DNA of 64,000 nt from Eubacterium callanderi. GTDB lineage: Bacteria; Bacillota; Clostridia; Eubacteriales; Eubacteriaceae. The translations under genes and the position numbers were made by a program. Positions 1 through 7,680 of the stretch are shown piece after piece. The DNA lies in the NCBI RefSeq assembly GCF_900142645.1, contig NZ_FRBP01000002.1:62001-126000 (forward strand), written 5' to 3'. Position 1 is the first letter of the stretch, and every line of letters begins with the position of its first letter. A model generated the notes under the pieces. The model made no database searches. It was not told where the DNA came from and saw only the letters and a list, made by a program, of their open reading frames with translations.

Positions 1-56
1 CAGTCCCTGCCGCTGGTCTCCCCCCTCACCATAATCTGCGCTTTGGATATGAGCAT
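1..56 (-). CDS. Partial CDS, N-terminus only (unknown function)
   Basis: An ATG at 54-56 opens a frame on the minus strand that runs off the left edge after 18 codons (MLISKAQIMV...). A strong ribosome binding site, GGGAGGAAG, lies just upstream of the ATG on the minus strand. Too little is visible to name a family. A hairpin at 93-139 lies upstream and probably ends the preceding minus-strand transcript, so this gene probably has its own promoter in the short remaining gap. The start codon choice rests only on the ribosome binding site. Confidence 0.5.
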   Translation of the reverse strand, partial: MLISKAQIMVRGETSGRD

Positions 57-92
57 ATTCTTCCTCCCAGAGTTCCCGGACGCCGCAGGCCA

Positions 93-139
93 ATAAAAAA
101 ACCGGCACACAGCGCCCATTGAGCGTCTGTGTGCCGGTT
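93..139 (-). terminator. Rho-independent terminator
   Basis: A 13-bp inverted repeat AACCGGCACACAG / CTGTGTGCCGGTT (100-112 and 127-139) is followed on the minus strand by a T-run. It could catch read-through from the minus-strand genes at 362-1534. Confidence 0.7.
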
Positions 140-316
140 GATTGACATGTGTCCCGGAAACCACTATTTATTTTGGTGCTTTTAGCACTTTAATACTGTT
201 TTTTCATTAGGGATATTATATCACATTCGGTTTGCTTTGTCTCGATTTTTTTATGCGCTGAGCTTTCTGCCGGTCATTTTCTCTGTTCCGGCTGATAAAA
301 AAATCGAACATCTGAA

Positions 317-356
317 AAAAACAGCGCGCGGATAGGTTCTTCCACACGCTGTTTTT
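317..356 (-). terminator. Rho-independent terminator after SRPBCC gene
   Basis: A perfect 10-bp inverted repeat AAAAACAGCG / CGCTGTTTTT (317-326 and 347-356) with a T-run on the minus strand lies 6 bp past the stop of the SRPBCC gene. The rest of 57-361 (about 170 bp between the two hairpins) holds nothing I can identify. Confidence 0.75.
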
Positions 357-361
357 CGCGC

Positions 362-763
362 TTATTTTTCTTTCATCAGCTCTTTTTCCAGGTCGGCCGC
401 GTACCGGGCCTGCTGCTTTTTCAGGTAGGGGCCGATAAAGGGGCGCATGAAGAACTTTTTGGGCGCGGCCTCCTCGGTAAAGGTAAGGACGGCCTGACCG
501 TCCTCCTCGCTGAAAAGGCCCTCCCACCGGCCCTTCATATTGCCGTTTTCCATGTCGAAGGCGTAGTGTTTACAGGGCTCGAAAGCGGTGACGGTAAAGT
601 GTGTGGGGTAGCCCTTTGTGGTGTATTCCACAAACCGCCTTTCGTCCAGAACCTCGATCCGGCTCAGGTCGCTGCGCCAGCCGCTGTCGGTGTTGTCGGT
701 GACCACCCGCCAGAGGGCGGAGACGCTGCAGGGTAAACTAATTTTCAGCTTTGCTTTTGCCAT
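362..763 (-). CDS. SRPBCC-family (polyketide cyclase/START-like) protein
   Basis: 133 residues, about the usual length for a single SRPBCC domain (130-150). The N-terminus (KLKISLPCSVSALWRVVTD) fits the first strand and the helix that form the hydrophobic ligand cavity in this fold. A central W-x-G (GRWEGLF) and a long C-terminal helix (PYLKKQQARYAADLEKE) also fit. Members bind lipids or other small hydrophobic ligands; the substrate here cannot be read. It lies 21 bp after the YoaP-type acetyltransferase on the same strand and is probably cotranscribed with it. Fold assignment is fairly secure, function is open. Confidence 0.75.
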   Translation of the reverse strand: MAKAKLKISLPCSVSALWRVVTDNTDSGWRSDLSRIEVLDERRFVEYTTKGYPTHFTVTAFEPCKHYAFDMENGNMKGRWEGLFSEEDGQAVLTFTEEAAPKKFFMRPFIGPYLKKQQARYAADLEKELMKEK

Positions 764-784
764 CTCTGTCTCCTTTCCTAACGC

Positions 785-1534
785 CTATTTGGCCAGCAGT
801 TTTTTCAGCTGGCCCTCGTTTAACAGGTGGACGGTCTCGAACCGTCCGTCCTTAAAAACAGCCCAGTTGTTAAACACGCAGGGCACTGCCTTGGCGGCCT
901 CCAGGCTGTCCACGGCCACCAGCTCCAGAGGGATGCCGTTGGCCTCGCAGTAGCCCTTTGCCTGTTCAATGCAGTTTGGGATAAAGGGGCACTGCATACC
1001 GTAGTAAATGGTCAGCTCCTTGCCCGGAATGGCCTGTTTTTTGACATTCTGGGCAAAGCGGGGCAGGCTCCCATCAAAGGACAGGGCCAGAAGCTCGTAG
1101 CCGTCGTCTGTGGTGTCAACGGTCTCGAAACCATATTTCATAAAAAACTTCTTATCTGCCATAAAAGGCTTTTTCTTTCTGGCGCTCAGCACGCACACAC
1201 CGGATTTCCCGCGCGCTTTTGCGTCCTCGATGCAGTAGTCCAGCAGCGCGGCCCCGTGGCCCTTTCCTTTAAAAGACCCGGCCACCCACAGGCAGTAAAT
1301 ATACAGGTAGTTGTCCCCCAGCACCGGCGTCCAGGCAGTCTCGAGGGGCGCGTACTCGATAAAGACCTTCCCCCGGTCATCCAGCTTCCTGAAAACATGG
1401 CCCTCGTCCAGCCGCTCCCGCAGCCATTTCTTTTTTGCCGCCACACCGCACTGGTGCTTTTTGTCGGCTATGGCACAGCACACATGCTGGCTGTCCAGGT
1501 TTTCCGCTGTCAGATTAAGATACGCTTCACTCAT
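785..1534 (-). CDS. YoaP-type GNAT N-acetyltransferase
   Basis: 249 residues. The N-terminal ~150 residues are a GNAT domain: the acetyl-CoA loop is visible as GSFKGKGHGAALL, followed by a KYGF motif typical of the C-terminal GNAT strand. Residues ~165-249 form a second domain with a C-P-x-x-x-x-C (CPFIPNC) motif in a thioredoxin-like setting, matching the extra C-terminal domain of Bacillus YoaP. The acceptor substrate is unknown. The start is supported by GGGAGGAAATCA before the ATG. Probably the first gene of a two-gene operon with the SRPBCC protein. Confidence 0.75.
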   Translation of the reverse strand: MSEAYLNLTAENLDSQHVCCAIADKKHQCGVAAKKKWLRERLDEGHVFRKLDDRGKVFIEYAPLETAWTPVLGDNYLYIYCLWVAGSFKGKGHGAALLDYCIEDAKARGKSGVCVLSARKKKPFMADKKFFMKYGFETVDTTDDGYELLALSFDGSLPRFAQNVKKQAIPGKELTIYYGMQCPFIPNCIEQAKGYCEANGIPLELVAVDSLEAAKAVPCVFNNWAVFKDGRFETVHLLNEGQLKKLLAK

Positions 1535-1581
1535 TGATTTCCTCCCTCTTTTGCCTTTTGGCTCTTTGTACCATTATACCA

Positions 1582-1610
1582 AAAAAACCTGACAATGTCT
1601 GTCAGGTTTT
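1582..1610. terminator. Bidirectional terminator-like hairpin, copy A
   Basis: AAAACCTGACA / TGTCAGGTTTTT is an inverted repeat with A-run and T-run on its two sides, so it could act on either strand. A near-identical copy lies at 1873-1902, on the other side of the MITE-like repeat. Confidence 0.6.
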
Positions 1611-1666
1611 TCAGGGTGTCGAAAAGTCAAAATGTGGTTGTAAAGTTAAAGCAAGAGGCAATTTCA

Positions 1667-1816
1667 ATGGAGAATTGAGAATGCAGAATGGAGAATTAGA
1701 GGAACAAAATGCTGTGCATTTTGATTGGATTTGCGGCCAAAGGCCGCTGTTTCAATCGCTTTTTCGTCAGAAAAAGGGGTCAATCATTCTCCATTCTCAA
1801 TTCTTCATTCTCCATT
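1667..1816. repeat. MITE-like palindromic repeat, copy A (150 bp)
   Basis: The ends are inverted copies of a GAGAATGGAGAATT-type sequence (AATGGAGAATTGAGAATG at the left, CATTCTCCATT at the right). The core carries GCGGCC..GGCCGC and AATCGCTTTTTCGT. The same architecture occurs at 29635-29778, and a half copy lies in opposite orientation at 35158-35240. No coding capacity. It sits between larC1 and yoaP and fills most of the gene-free stretch 1535-1936. Confidence 0.8.
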
Positions 1817-1872
1817 AAACAATCCTCCCTTTAACGCTTCACCTCTTCATAATAACATTTGTCTACACTCTG

Positions 1873-1902
1873 AAAAACCTAACAATGTCTGTCAGGTTTT
1901 TA
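1873..1902. terminator. Bidirectional terminator-like hairpin, copy B
   Basis: AAAAACCTAACA / TGTCAGGTTTTT lies 35 bp past the stop of larC1 on the minus strand. It is almost identical to 1582-1610, and the CAGRGTGT sequence next to each hairpin is also shared in inverted orientation, so the two flank the MITE-like repeat as longer inverted arms. Confidence 0.6.
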
Positions 1903-1936
1903 AAGATCGTTACTGGACGGCTCAGGCGTGGAGCGA

Positions 1937-2665
1937 TCAAGCCTCGTCCCCGCCGATAAAGACGCGCAGGGCGTTAAGCACCTCAAACTCACGCTCGCCA
2001 AAGCCATAGCCCACACGATGGATGCGCATGGCGGGAAAGCCGTCTGCGGGGCTGGCCAGCTCTGCCAGAATGGCCGCGCCAGTCGGTGTTACCGCCTCTC
2101 CCTCGGCAGCGTGGGCGTAAACCTCAAAGCCTGTGTCGGCCAGAATCTCGGCGGTGGCTGGCGCCGGCACTGGCAGGACGCCGTGGGCGCACGCCACAAA
2201 GCCCTGGCCTGTGTTCACCGCAGAGGCCAGAATTTTATCCGCTGCCACCGCGTGGGCGCAGATGGCCGCGCCCACAATGTCCACAATGGAATCTACGGCC
2301 CCCACCTCATGGAAATGGACCTTTTCGGGCGGTACGCCGTGTACCTTTCCTTCGGCCTTTGCCACCCGGCCAAACATGGACAGGGCTGTGGCCTTGACCG
2401 GCGCGTCCAGGCTGCTGCTTTCAATCATCTCCTGAATCTCCGCAAAATGGCGGTGGCAGTGCTCCTCCCGGTCGGCGGCCACCCGGCAGCTGGTGCCGGT
2501 GATCCCCCGCTTTTTTGTCTTTTCAATCTCAAGGTGAAAGCCAGGCAGGCCAAGCTTTTCAAGCTCCTGCCGCAGGGTCTCCGGGCTCACGCCGCAGTCC
2601 AGAAAGGCCCCGAGGGTCATATCGCCGCTGATGCCCGCAAAGCAGTCAAAATACACGATTTTCAT
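1937..2665 (-). CDS. larC: LarC N-terminal-domain protein (nickel pincer cofactor synthesis), LarC1 only
   Basis: 242 residues beginning MKIVYFDCFAGISGDM, the signature start of LarC, the CTP-dependent nickel insertase that makes the nickel-pincer nucleotide (NPN) cofactor of lactate racemase. A histidine-rich segment (HCHRHF) and VHFHEVGAVDSIVDI are typical. Full LarC is about 400 residues; this one stops at RVFIGGDEA, where the second half (LarC2) normally begins. In Lactobacillus plantarum LarC1 and LarC2 are joined by a programmed frameshift. Here nothing LarC2-like follows: a terminator and a MITE-like repeat come next. A LarC2-like protein is encoded separately at 5349-5849 in the same operon. 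Starts 9 bp after larB. Confidence 0.85.
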   Translation of the reverse strand: MKIVYFDCFAGISGDMTLGAFLDCGVSPETLRQELEKLGLPGFHLEIEKTKKRGITGTSCRVAADREEHCHRHFAEIQEMIESSSLDAPVKATALSMFGRVAKAEGKVHGVPPEKVHFHEVGAVDSIVDIVGAAICAHAVAADKILASAVNTGQGFVACAHGVLPVPAPATAEILADTGFEVYAHAAEGEAVTPTGAAILAELASPADGFPAMRIHRVGYGFGEREFEVLNALRVFIGGDEA

Positions 2666-2674
2666 GAATGCCTC

Positions 2675-3424
2675 CTAAAGCTGGTTGATTTTCGAGGCCA
2701 TACAGGCCGCCCCAAAGCCGTTGTCGATGTTGACCACGCCGATGCCGCTGGCGCAGGAGGTCAGCATGCCCAGCAGGGCGGAGATGCCGCCAAAGTTGGC
2801 TCCATAACCGATGCTGGTGGGCACAGCGATCACTGGCTTGTCCGTGAGACCACCGACCACTGAGGCCAGCGCGCCCTCCATGCCTGCCACCACAATGATG
2901 ACCCGGGCCCCGTTGATGACCTCCACGTTGTCTAAAAGCCGGTGGATTCCGGCCACGCCCACATCATACAGCCGCCGCACCGCGTTGCCCATGACCATGG
3001 CGGTCACAGCTGCCTCCTCAGCCACCGGGATGTCCGAGGTGCCTGCGGTCACCACTGCGATATATTCCTCGGATACCGGGTATTCCTGGCGCTTGACCAC
3101 CACCGACCGGGCGTCCTTGTAATAGACGGCGTCTTCGGTCAGCTCCCGGATGGCCGCGTAGACCTGCTCATCGGCCCGGGAGGCCAGGATATTGCCTTTT
3201 GTGCGCGCAAGCATATCGGCCACAATGCCCTGGATCTGCTCGAGACTTTTCCCGGGGCTGTAGATAACCTCAGGAAAGCCGTTTCTCAGCTCTCTGTGAT
3301 AATCCACCTTGGCGTATTCCAGATCTTTGTAGGGCATTTCCTGCATTTGCTCCAGGGCGTGCCCGACACCCATGGCGCCGGAGCGCACCGCGTTTAAAAT
3401 GCGTTCCATTTCTTTTTTTGTCAT
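2675..3424 (-). CDS. larB: LarB, pyridinium-3,5-biscarboxylate mononucleotide synthase
   Basis: 249 residues, the usual LarB length. LarB carboxylates and hydrolyses nicotinic acid adenine dinucleotide in the first step of NPN synthesis; its C-terminal half resembles PurE (AIR carboxylase). Visible family motifs are VVTAGTSDIPVAEEA, VVAGMEGALASVVGGL and VPTSIGYGANFGG, ending in the conserved GVVNIDNGFGAA. It lies 9 bp upstream of larC1 and 116 bp downstream of the 594-residue gene, with a strong hairpin in that gap. LarE and LarA are not in the window. Confidence 0.9.
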   Translation of the reverse strand: MTKKEMERILNAVRSGAMGVGHALEQMQEMPYKDLEYAKVDYHRELRNGFPEVIYSPGKSLEQIQGIVADMLARTKGNILASRADEQVYAAIRELTEDAVYYKDARSVVVKRQEYPVSEEYIAVVTAGTSDIPVAEEAAVTAMVMGNAVRRLYDVGVAGIHRLLDNVEVINGARVIIVVAGMEGALASVVGGLTDKPVIAVPTSIGYGANFGGISALLGMLTSCASGIGVVNIDNGFGAACMASKINQL

Positions 3425-3470
3425 TTCATTTTACCCTTTCTCCTTTAATGTACCCGCCGCAGACAGACAA

Positions 3471-3506
3471 CGCCCGCGAATCCCAAAATCCTCGGATTCG
3501 CGGGCG
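3471..3506. other. Strong intercistronic hairpin without U-tract
   Basis: A perfect 13-bp inverted repeat CGCCCGCGAATCC / GGATTCGCGGGCG lies between the 594-residue gene and larB. Neither strand has a following T-run, so a normal intrinsic terminator is unlikely. An mRNA stability or processing element is an alternative. Confidence 0.7.
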
Positions 3507-3540
3507 GTCACACTGCTGAAGAGGGGATGCTGTTTACAGG

Positions 3541-5325
3541 CTATGCCTGGTATTCCACAATACTGAGGGCCAGCGCCGCAACCTTCTGGGCTGCGAACTT
3601 GCCTCCCGGGATAGCCCGGGTCAGGTGCGCGGCTTTTTCCACAATATCTGCCGCCTCCGCGGGGTCATGCTTCTTCATGGCAGCCGCCACAGCCGCGGGC
3701 ACGGTCACATTCAAAATACTGCAGGCGCACAGGGCCAGCTCATCCATGACCGCTGCGCCCAGAGTCACGGCCCAGGCCACATCCTGACATTCCCCTTTCA
3801 CAACCCTGGGAATAATATCATGGACAAAGCCGTCCATTTCGGCCACGTTGTCGCCTACGGTCACGGTGATGTCGACCAAGGGGTCAAAGGACCAGTATTT
3901 CTGGGCCAGCTTGGAGGTTCTGCGGGCAGCAGGCTCAATCCGGCGCACCTTGATGCTCACCGGTTCGCCCACCATGCCGGAAAGCAGGACACCCGCGTTC
4001 TTTTCAACCTCTGCGATGCGGTCGTCGTCAAATTTGGAGACGATGTCTTCCAGGCTGGTACCTGTCATCATCTGATCATAGGCGTACTCTGCCCGGCGGT
4101 GGATGGCCCAGGCCCTTGCCGGCTCGGTGGCGTCGATGAGCATATTGGTCACCGGCCCGCGCCACAGCTCATTGGCCTTGCGGCAGATGGTGTTAATGCT
4201 GAGCTGGGCCACCTCCGGATCAAAGGAGCAGGCACTGCGCTCGGCCACGATTTCCTGCCCAGTTTTGGCCGCGTCGCCGCCGTTCTTGATCAGGGCTTTC
4301 ATGCCGATGACCGCGTAGGCGCCCACATGGCCCAGGGGCGCGTTGACCGGCCCGCCGGAAAAGCCCGCGATGCCTTCCTGGAAGCAGGAAAAGATTTCAT
4401 CAAAGGCCATCATGCCAATGACCGACGGGGCGCCAATGTCCTTGAGGATCAGGCCGACATCGCCCACCAGCTTGGCGGTGTCCACAGCCTCGCCCGTTAC
4501 CTTGAAGTGCACCTCTTCCGGCAGTCCTGCGGTAGCCACCGCGGATTTCCCCACCAGATAGGCCGAGCTGGTGCGCCCGTAAACGCCCTCGCCCTCTGGC
4601 ACCTCGGCGTCGGGGTGGATGATTTCAAGAATCGCCGCTGCGCCCAGCACTGCGGCGGTGAAGGGATGGGGAACCATCACTGCCCCTGCCATGGCGTCCA
4701 GCATGGCCTGGGTACCGATGCGCGCGCCGTTGACCGCCAGCTCAGGCCAGACATAGTCCTCTCCCAGGGCGCTGTGGCCGTAGAGCGGGCCGCCGCCCAC
4801 GTTCATGGGCACATTGCGCCCGTCCAGCGTGGAGAGGGTTCCCTCCAGCATGGCCTTGTTGATGGCCAGCACCGCCGGGAACGCGGAGATTTTATTGTTC
4901 ATCTTGGCGGTCGGGATGGCTGCCACGCCGCTGCGGTCCACGCCGGCCAGCATGCGGGCCGTGGCTCCCAGCTTCCGGTTGCCCGCCGGAATGCCCACCT
5001 GGGCGGCAGAGCCTGCCAGGTACATGATGCAGGCTGTGATCAAGGCCGCGTTGGCCCCATCGGCGCCGGATTTCTTGGCGACCTTGACAGCCTTTTCCAT
5101 GATGTCGTCGATGGGCAGGCGTCTGGCGTCCGCGAACTCAATGGAAAGCTTTTCCCCTTTTAACAGCTCGTCTGTAATCACATTGGCAACGGTGTGGATG
5201 GCCATGTTCACCATGCCGTGGCCCCCAGCCAGGGCCTCGATCCGGTCGTTGGTCAGATTTGAAATATTGGATACCGAAGCCATCTCAACCGCAGAGATCA
5301 CTCTGCATTTTGCATTATCATTCAT
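3541..5325 (-). CDS. Unrecognised 594-residue protein of the LarB/LarC operon
   Basis: I do not recognise the family. It is a large, Ala/Gly-rich, probably cytoplasmic protein without a signal peptide or clear membrane helix. Notable stretches are GGHGMVNMAIHTVAN (residues ~34-48), PAGNRKLGATAR, a Gly-rich MNVGGGPLYGHSALGEDYVW, FSGGPVNAPLGHVGAYAV and a cysteine-containing ELALCACSI near the C-terminus. Most of its length is compact, globular-looking sequence. It has no LarA (DUF2088) features that I can see. It sits between a LarC2-like gene (23 bp upstream) and larB, in an operon facing an HxlR regulator, so a role linked to the nickel-pincer cofactor, perhaps as the enzyme using it, is inference only. 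The start has a TCAGGAGGTAGTATC ribosome binding site. Confidence 0.75.
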   Translation of the reverse strand: MNDNAKCRVISAVEMASVSNISNLTNDRIEALAGGHGMVNMAIHTVANVITDELLKGEKLSIEFADARRLPIDDIMEKAVKVAKKSGADGANAALITACIMYLAGSAAQVGIPAGNRKLGATARMLAGVDRSGVAAIPTAKMNNKISAFPAVLAINKAMLEGTLSTLDGRNVPMNVGGGPLYGHSALGEDYVWPELAVNGARIGTQAMLDAMAGAVMVPHPFTAAVLGAAAILEIIHPDAEVPEGEGVYGRTSSAYLVGKSAVATAGLPEEVHFKVTGEAVDTAKLVGDVGLILKDIGAPSVIGMMAFDEIFSCFQEGIAGFSGGPVNAPLGHVGAYAVIGMKALIKNGGDAAKTGQEIVAERSACSFDPEVAQLSINTICRKANELWRGPVTNMLIDATEPARAWAIHRRAEYAYDQMMTGTSLEDIVSKFDDDRIAEVEKNAGVLLSGMVGEPVSIKVRRIEPAARRTSKLAQKYWSFDPLVDITVTVGDNVAEMDGFVHDIIPRVVKGECQDVAWAVTLGAAVMDELALCACSILNVTVPAAVAAAMKKHDPAEAADIVEKAAHLTRAIPGGKFAAQKVAALALSIVEYQA

Positions 5326-5348
5326 GATACTACCTCCTGAAAATTCCT

Positions 5349-5849
5349 TTAAATTTGAAATACACTTTTTTCACTGTCCAGCAATGCTGAAACCGCCATA
5401 TGATAAGCCGCTTCGTAGGTCACGGGCTTATGCCACTTTTCATAAACCGCCTCCCGCAGCGCCACTACACTGTCGTGCTCGGGCCGCAGGCTGCCGCTCT
5501 CAAATTTCTTGCCCTCCACAGTAAAGTGGAGCGTCTCTCCCTGAAAACAGAGTTCCACGGGGCGCTTCAGCCTCTCATTGTACTGATAGCGGTGCACTGT
5601 GTCCATGCGGTGCCAGCCGCCGCTGGTCAGCTCCCCGGCAATGGCCTCCTCTACCCTGTCTGCCGAATCCGGCCTGCAGTCGATAAAAAACAGATAGGAC
5701 GGCCGGTTTTTCTTGGTGATGGCCGGCACCACCTGCACGTTCGCGGCCCCGGCGGTGTAGAGATGGCCGATGGCCTGCCCGACGCACTCGCCGCTCAGGT
5801 GGTCGGCCTGTACCATAAAAACAAGTCCGTCTTTAGAATGAATGTCCAT
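5349..5849 (-). CDS. LarC C-terminal-domain-like (LarC2-like) stand-alone protein
   Basis: 166 residues from the ATG at 5849, chosen for its AGGAGGGAGCA site; an in-frame ATG exists at 5873. The first half matches the pattern of LarC2 (DUF111 C-terminal region): VQADHLSGECVGQ where LarC has a NIDDM-type segment, then LYTAGAANVQVVPAITKKNRPS, matching the family's EAGALDV..TPI.MKKGRPG, then a Cys-Arg-Pro strand (FFIDCRPDS). The rest also follows LarC2 layout, ending with an REAVYEKW helix. This is my alignment by eye; a profile search would settle it. It is the first gene of the operon ending with larC1, so LarC appears split into two distant genes. Confidence 0.65.
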   Translation of the reverse strand: MDIHSKDGLVFMVQADHLSGECVGQAIGHLYTAGAANVQVVPAITKKNRPSYLFFIDCRPDSADRVEEAIAGELTSGGWHRMDTVHRYQYNERLKRPVELCFQGETLHFTVEGKKFESGSLRPEHDSVVALREAVYEKWHKPVTYEAAYHMAVSALLDSEKSVFQI

Positions 5850-5926
5850 TGCTCCCTCCTTTTCCTGATGCAATCGCTCTCTTAATTCATTTTAGCATCA
5901 TTTTCCTCTAAAACAAGTTGTTCACA

Positions 5927-5949
5927 AATTTATGAGCCACTCATAAATT
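5927..5949. promoter_or_regulatory. Probable HxlR operator (perfect inverted repeat)
   Basis: AATTTATGAG-CCA-CTCATAAATT is a perfect 10-3-10 palindrome followed by a further ATGAG half-site. It lies between the divergent lar-type operon (start 5849) and the HxlR gene (start 6035). Position and symmetry fit a dimeric winged-helix repressor controlling both. Confidence 0.75.
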
Positions 5950-6034
5950 AATGAGTAATGGGGAAATCTTAAATTCTTCTTTTTGCTGTCCGGATTTATG
6001 TTAGAATAATCTTAACAAATAAGAGGAGGCGCTT

Positions 6035-6415
6035 ATGAAATACCAGCACAAACTTGAAAAAGAAAGAATGTGCCCCATTGAGCACGGACTGGAGGCCTTT
6101 GGCGGCAAATGGAAAGCCCGCATCATCTGCGTTCTGTCCACCGATGATACCATGCGCTATAAACAGCTGAAAAAAGAGCTGAGCAACATTACCGATACGG
6201 TCCTGGCCGCCATGCTCAAGGATCTGATCGCCGACGGCCTTATTGCCCGCACCCAGTACAATGAGATCCCCCCAAGGGTTGAGTACGCCCTGACCGATAA
6301 GGGCCGGTCTGTCCTGCCCATTCTCCAGAGCATCTGCGCCTGGGCCAAGGCCCATACCACCAGAGACCTGGAGGCAGAGCTGCCCTCCTGCAAAAGCTGC
6401 AGCCAGCTGCCCTGA
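6035..6415 (+). CDS. HxlR-family winged-helix transcriptional regulator
   Basis: 126 residues, typical HxlR length. The family start CPIEHGLEAFGGKWK is followed by RYKQLKKELSNIT, the recognition helix region, and the wing ending in VEYALTDKGRSVLPIL. The cysteine near residue 12 is the one that senses electrophiles or redox in several members (for example HypR). The C-terminus carries an extra CKSC motif. Divergent from the LarC2-like/594/LarB/LarC1 operon, with a perfect palindrome between them, so it probably controls that operon. AAGAGGAGGCGCTT precedes the ATG. Confidence 0.88.
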   Translation: MKYQHKLEKERMCPIEHGLEAFGGKWKARIICVLSTDDTMRYKQLKKELSNITDTVLAAMLKDLIADGLIARTQYNEIPPRVEYALTDKGRSVLPILQSICAWAKAHTTRDLEAELPSCKSCSQLP

Positions 6416-6556
6416 TGCCGCCCCTGGGGTATCGGCCTGCTGATGTAAACATTTTCTTACCTCCATTGTAACACGTATTTCATTGAATGCAAGTCATTTG
6501 CCTTCAGCGCATTATCGCTAAATCTTTCGTTAAGCTTTTGTCCATAAATACAAAAA

Positions 6557-6580
6557 GACCGGCGCAAAATTGCGCCGGTC
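6557..6580 (-). terminator. Terminator of rsgA; conserved hairpin family member 1
   Basis: GACCGGCGCAA / TTGCGCCGGTC with an A-run on the left gives a T-run on the minus strand, 14 bp past the rsgA stop. One of a family of almost identical hairpins in this window (6557, 14431, 19870, 29555, 33867). Confidence 0.85.
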
Positions 6581-6594
6581 CTGTGGCTTTCCTG

Positions 6595-7680
6595 CTATCG
6601 CTTTCTTCTTTTGTCTTTTTCCTTCATAAAACGCCGGGCGTTTTTCATGCCGCCCACGCTCTCAAACATCCGCTCAAGCTTCTTGGCCTCGATCTGCCTC
6701 GAATTCAGCCCTTCATAGCCTGCTTCCTTTTTCAGCTTCTGGTAGCTCGCGAACCGGTCCGCGCCCAGCGCGCCATCCTCCACTGCCCGGAGTACCGCGC
6801 AGCCCGGCTCGGTGGTATGGGTGCAGTCCCTGAACCGGCATTCCTCTGCCAGGGCCTCGATGTCGGCAAAGGCTCTGTCCAGGTCTGCGCTCTCCACGCC
6901 CAGCTCACGCATCCCCGGTGTGTCGATGACCATGGCGCCGTCTGACAGTTTAATCAGCTCCCGCCGGGTGGTGGTATGCCTGCCCTTGTCATCGTTTCTC
7001 AGACCGCCTGTCGCAAACATTTCCTCGCCGGCCAGGCCGTTGATGAGCGTGGACTTGCCCACGCCGGATGAGCCGATAAAGGCCACGGTCTGCCCGGGCC
7101 GCATGTAGGGCATGGCGGCCTCAAAGTCTCCGCCCCCCTGGGTCGTGGTCATGATGACGTCTGCCCCGATGGCCACTGACTGCGCCTCCGCCAGGCGCTC
7201 TGCCGGATGGCCGCACAGGTCGGATTTGGTCAGAACCACCACCGGCGCGGCGCCGCTGTCCCAGCCGATGGCCAGATAACGCTCCAGCCGCCTCAGATTA
7301 AAATCCTTGTTCATGGCCATGCAGATAAAGACCGTGTCGATATTGCTGGCAACCACCTGCTCCTCCTGGGCTGTGCCCGCCGCCTTGCGGATAAAGGCGC
7401 TTTTTCTCGGGAGCACATGGTGGATGATGGCATGGCCGCCCGCGTCGCTCTCCCGGTCCAGCATGACAAAATCGCCCACTGCGGGAAAATCCGCGGGCCC
7501 CTCCGCTTCATGCCGGAGCCTGCCGGAGACCTCGGCCATCAGCACGGCGCTTTCGGTCATAACTCTGTAAGCATCTTTATACTGTGATACTACCCGCCCG
7601 GGGTAAAGCCCGCTGTATTCACCTGCTGCCTTTATTATCCGGTCGTTCATTCCCATCTGCTTCAATACTATTTTATTCAA
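6595..7680 (-). CDS. rsgA: RsgA, ribosome small-subunit-dependent GTPase
   Basis: 361 residues. The circularly permuted GTPase order is clear: the G4 motif LTKSD comes first, then the P-loop GSSGVGKSTLIN and then DTPGMREL. An OB-fold domain precedes and a C-terminal zinc-binding segment (CRFRDCTHTTEPGC) follows. RsgA helps late 30S subunit maturation. A basic tail (KEKDKRRKR) closes the protein. It is a single gene with its own terminator. AAGGAGGAAAAAAC precedes the ATG. Confidence 0.95.
   Translation of the reverse strand: MNKIVLKQMGMNDRIIKAAGEYSGLYPGRVVSQYKDAYRVMTESAVLMAEVSGRLRHEAEGPADFPAVGDFVMLDRESDAGGHAIIHHVLPRKSAFIRKAAGTAQEEQVVASNIDTVFICMAMNKDFNLRRLERYLAIGWDSGAAPVVVLTKSDLCGHPAERLAEAQSVAIGADVIMTTTQGGGDFEAAMPYMRPGQTVAFIGSSGVGKSTLINGLAGEEMFATGGLRNDDKGRHTTTRRELIKLSDGAMVIDTPGMRELGVESADLDRAFADIEALAEECRFRDCTHTTEPGCAVLRAVEDGALGADRFASYQKLKKEAGYEGLNSRQIEAKKLERMFESVGGMKNARRFMKEKDKRRKR

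Noticed and set aside
1725..2009. 94-codon frame over the MITE-like repeat
   Set aside because: The sequence is the inverted-repeat DNA itself; not a transposase.
1928..2863. 311-codon open frame on the plus strand
   Set aside because: Antisense to larC1 and larB, both of which have clear family motifs.
3625..5163. 512-codon open frame on the plus strand
   Set aside because: Antisense to the 594-residue gene; its protein is His/Gly/Arg-rich low-complexity with no motif, a typical shadow in GC-rich DNA.
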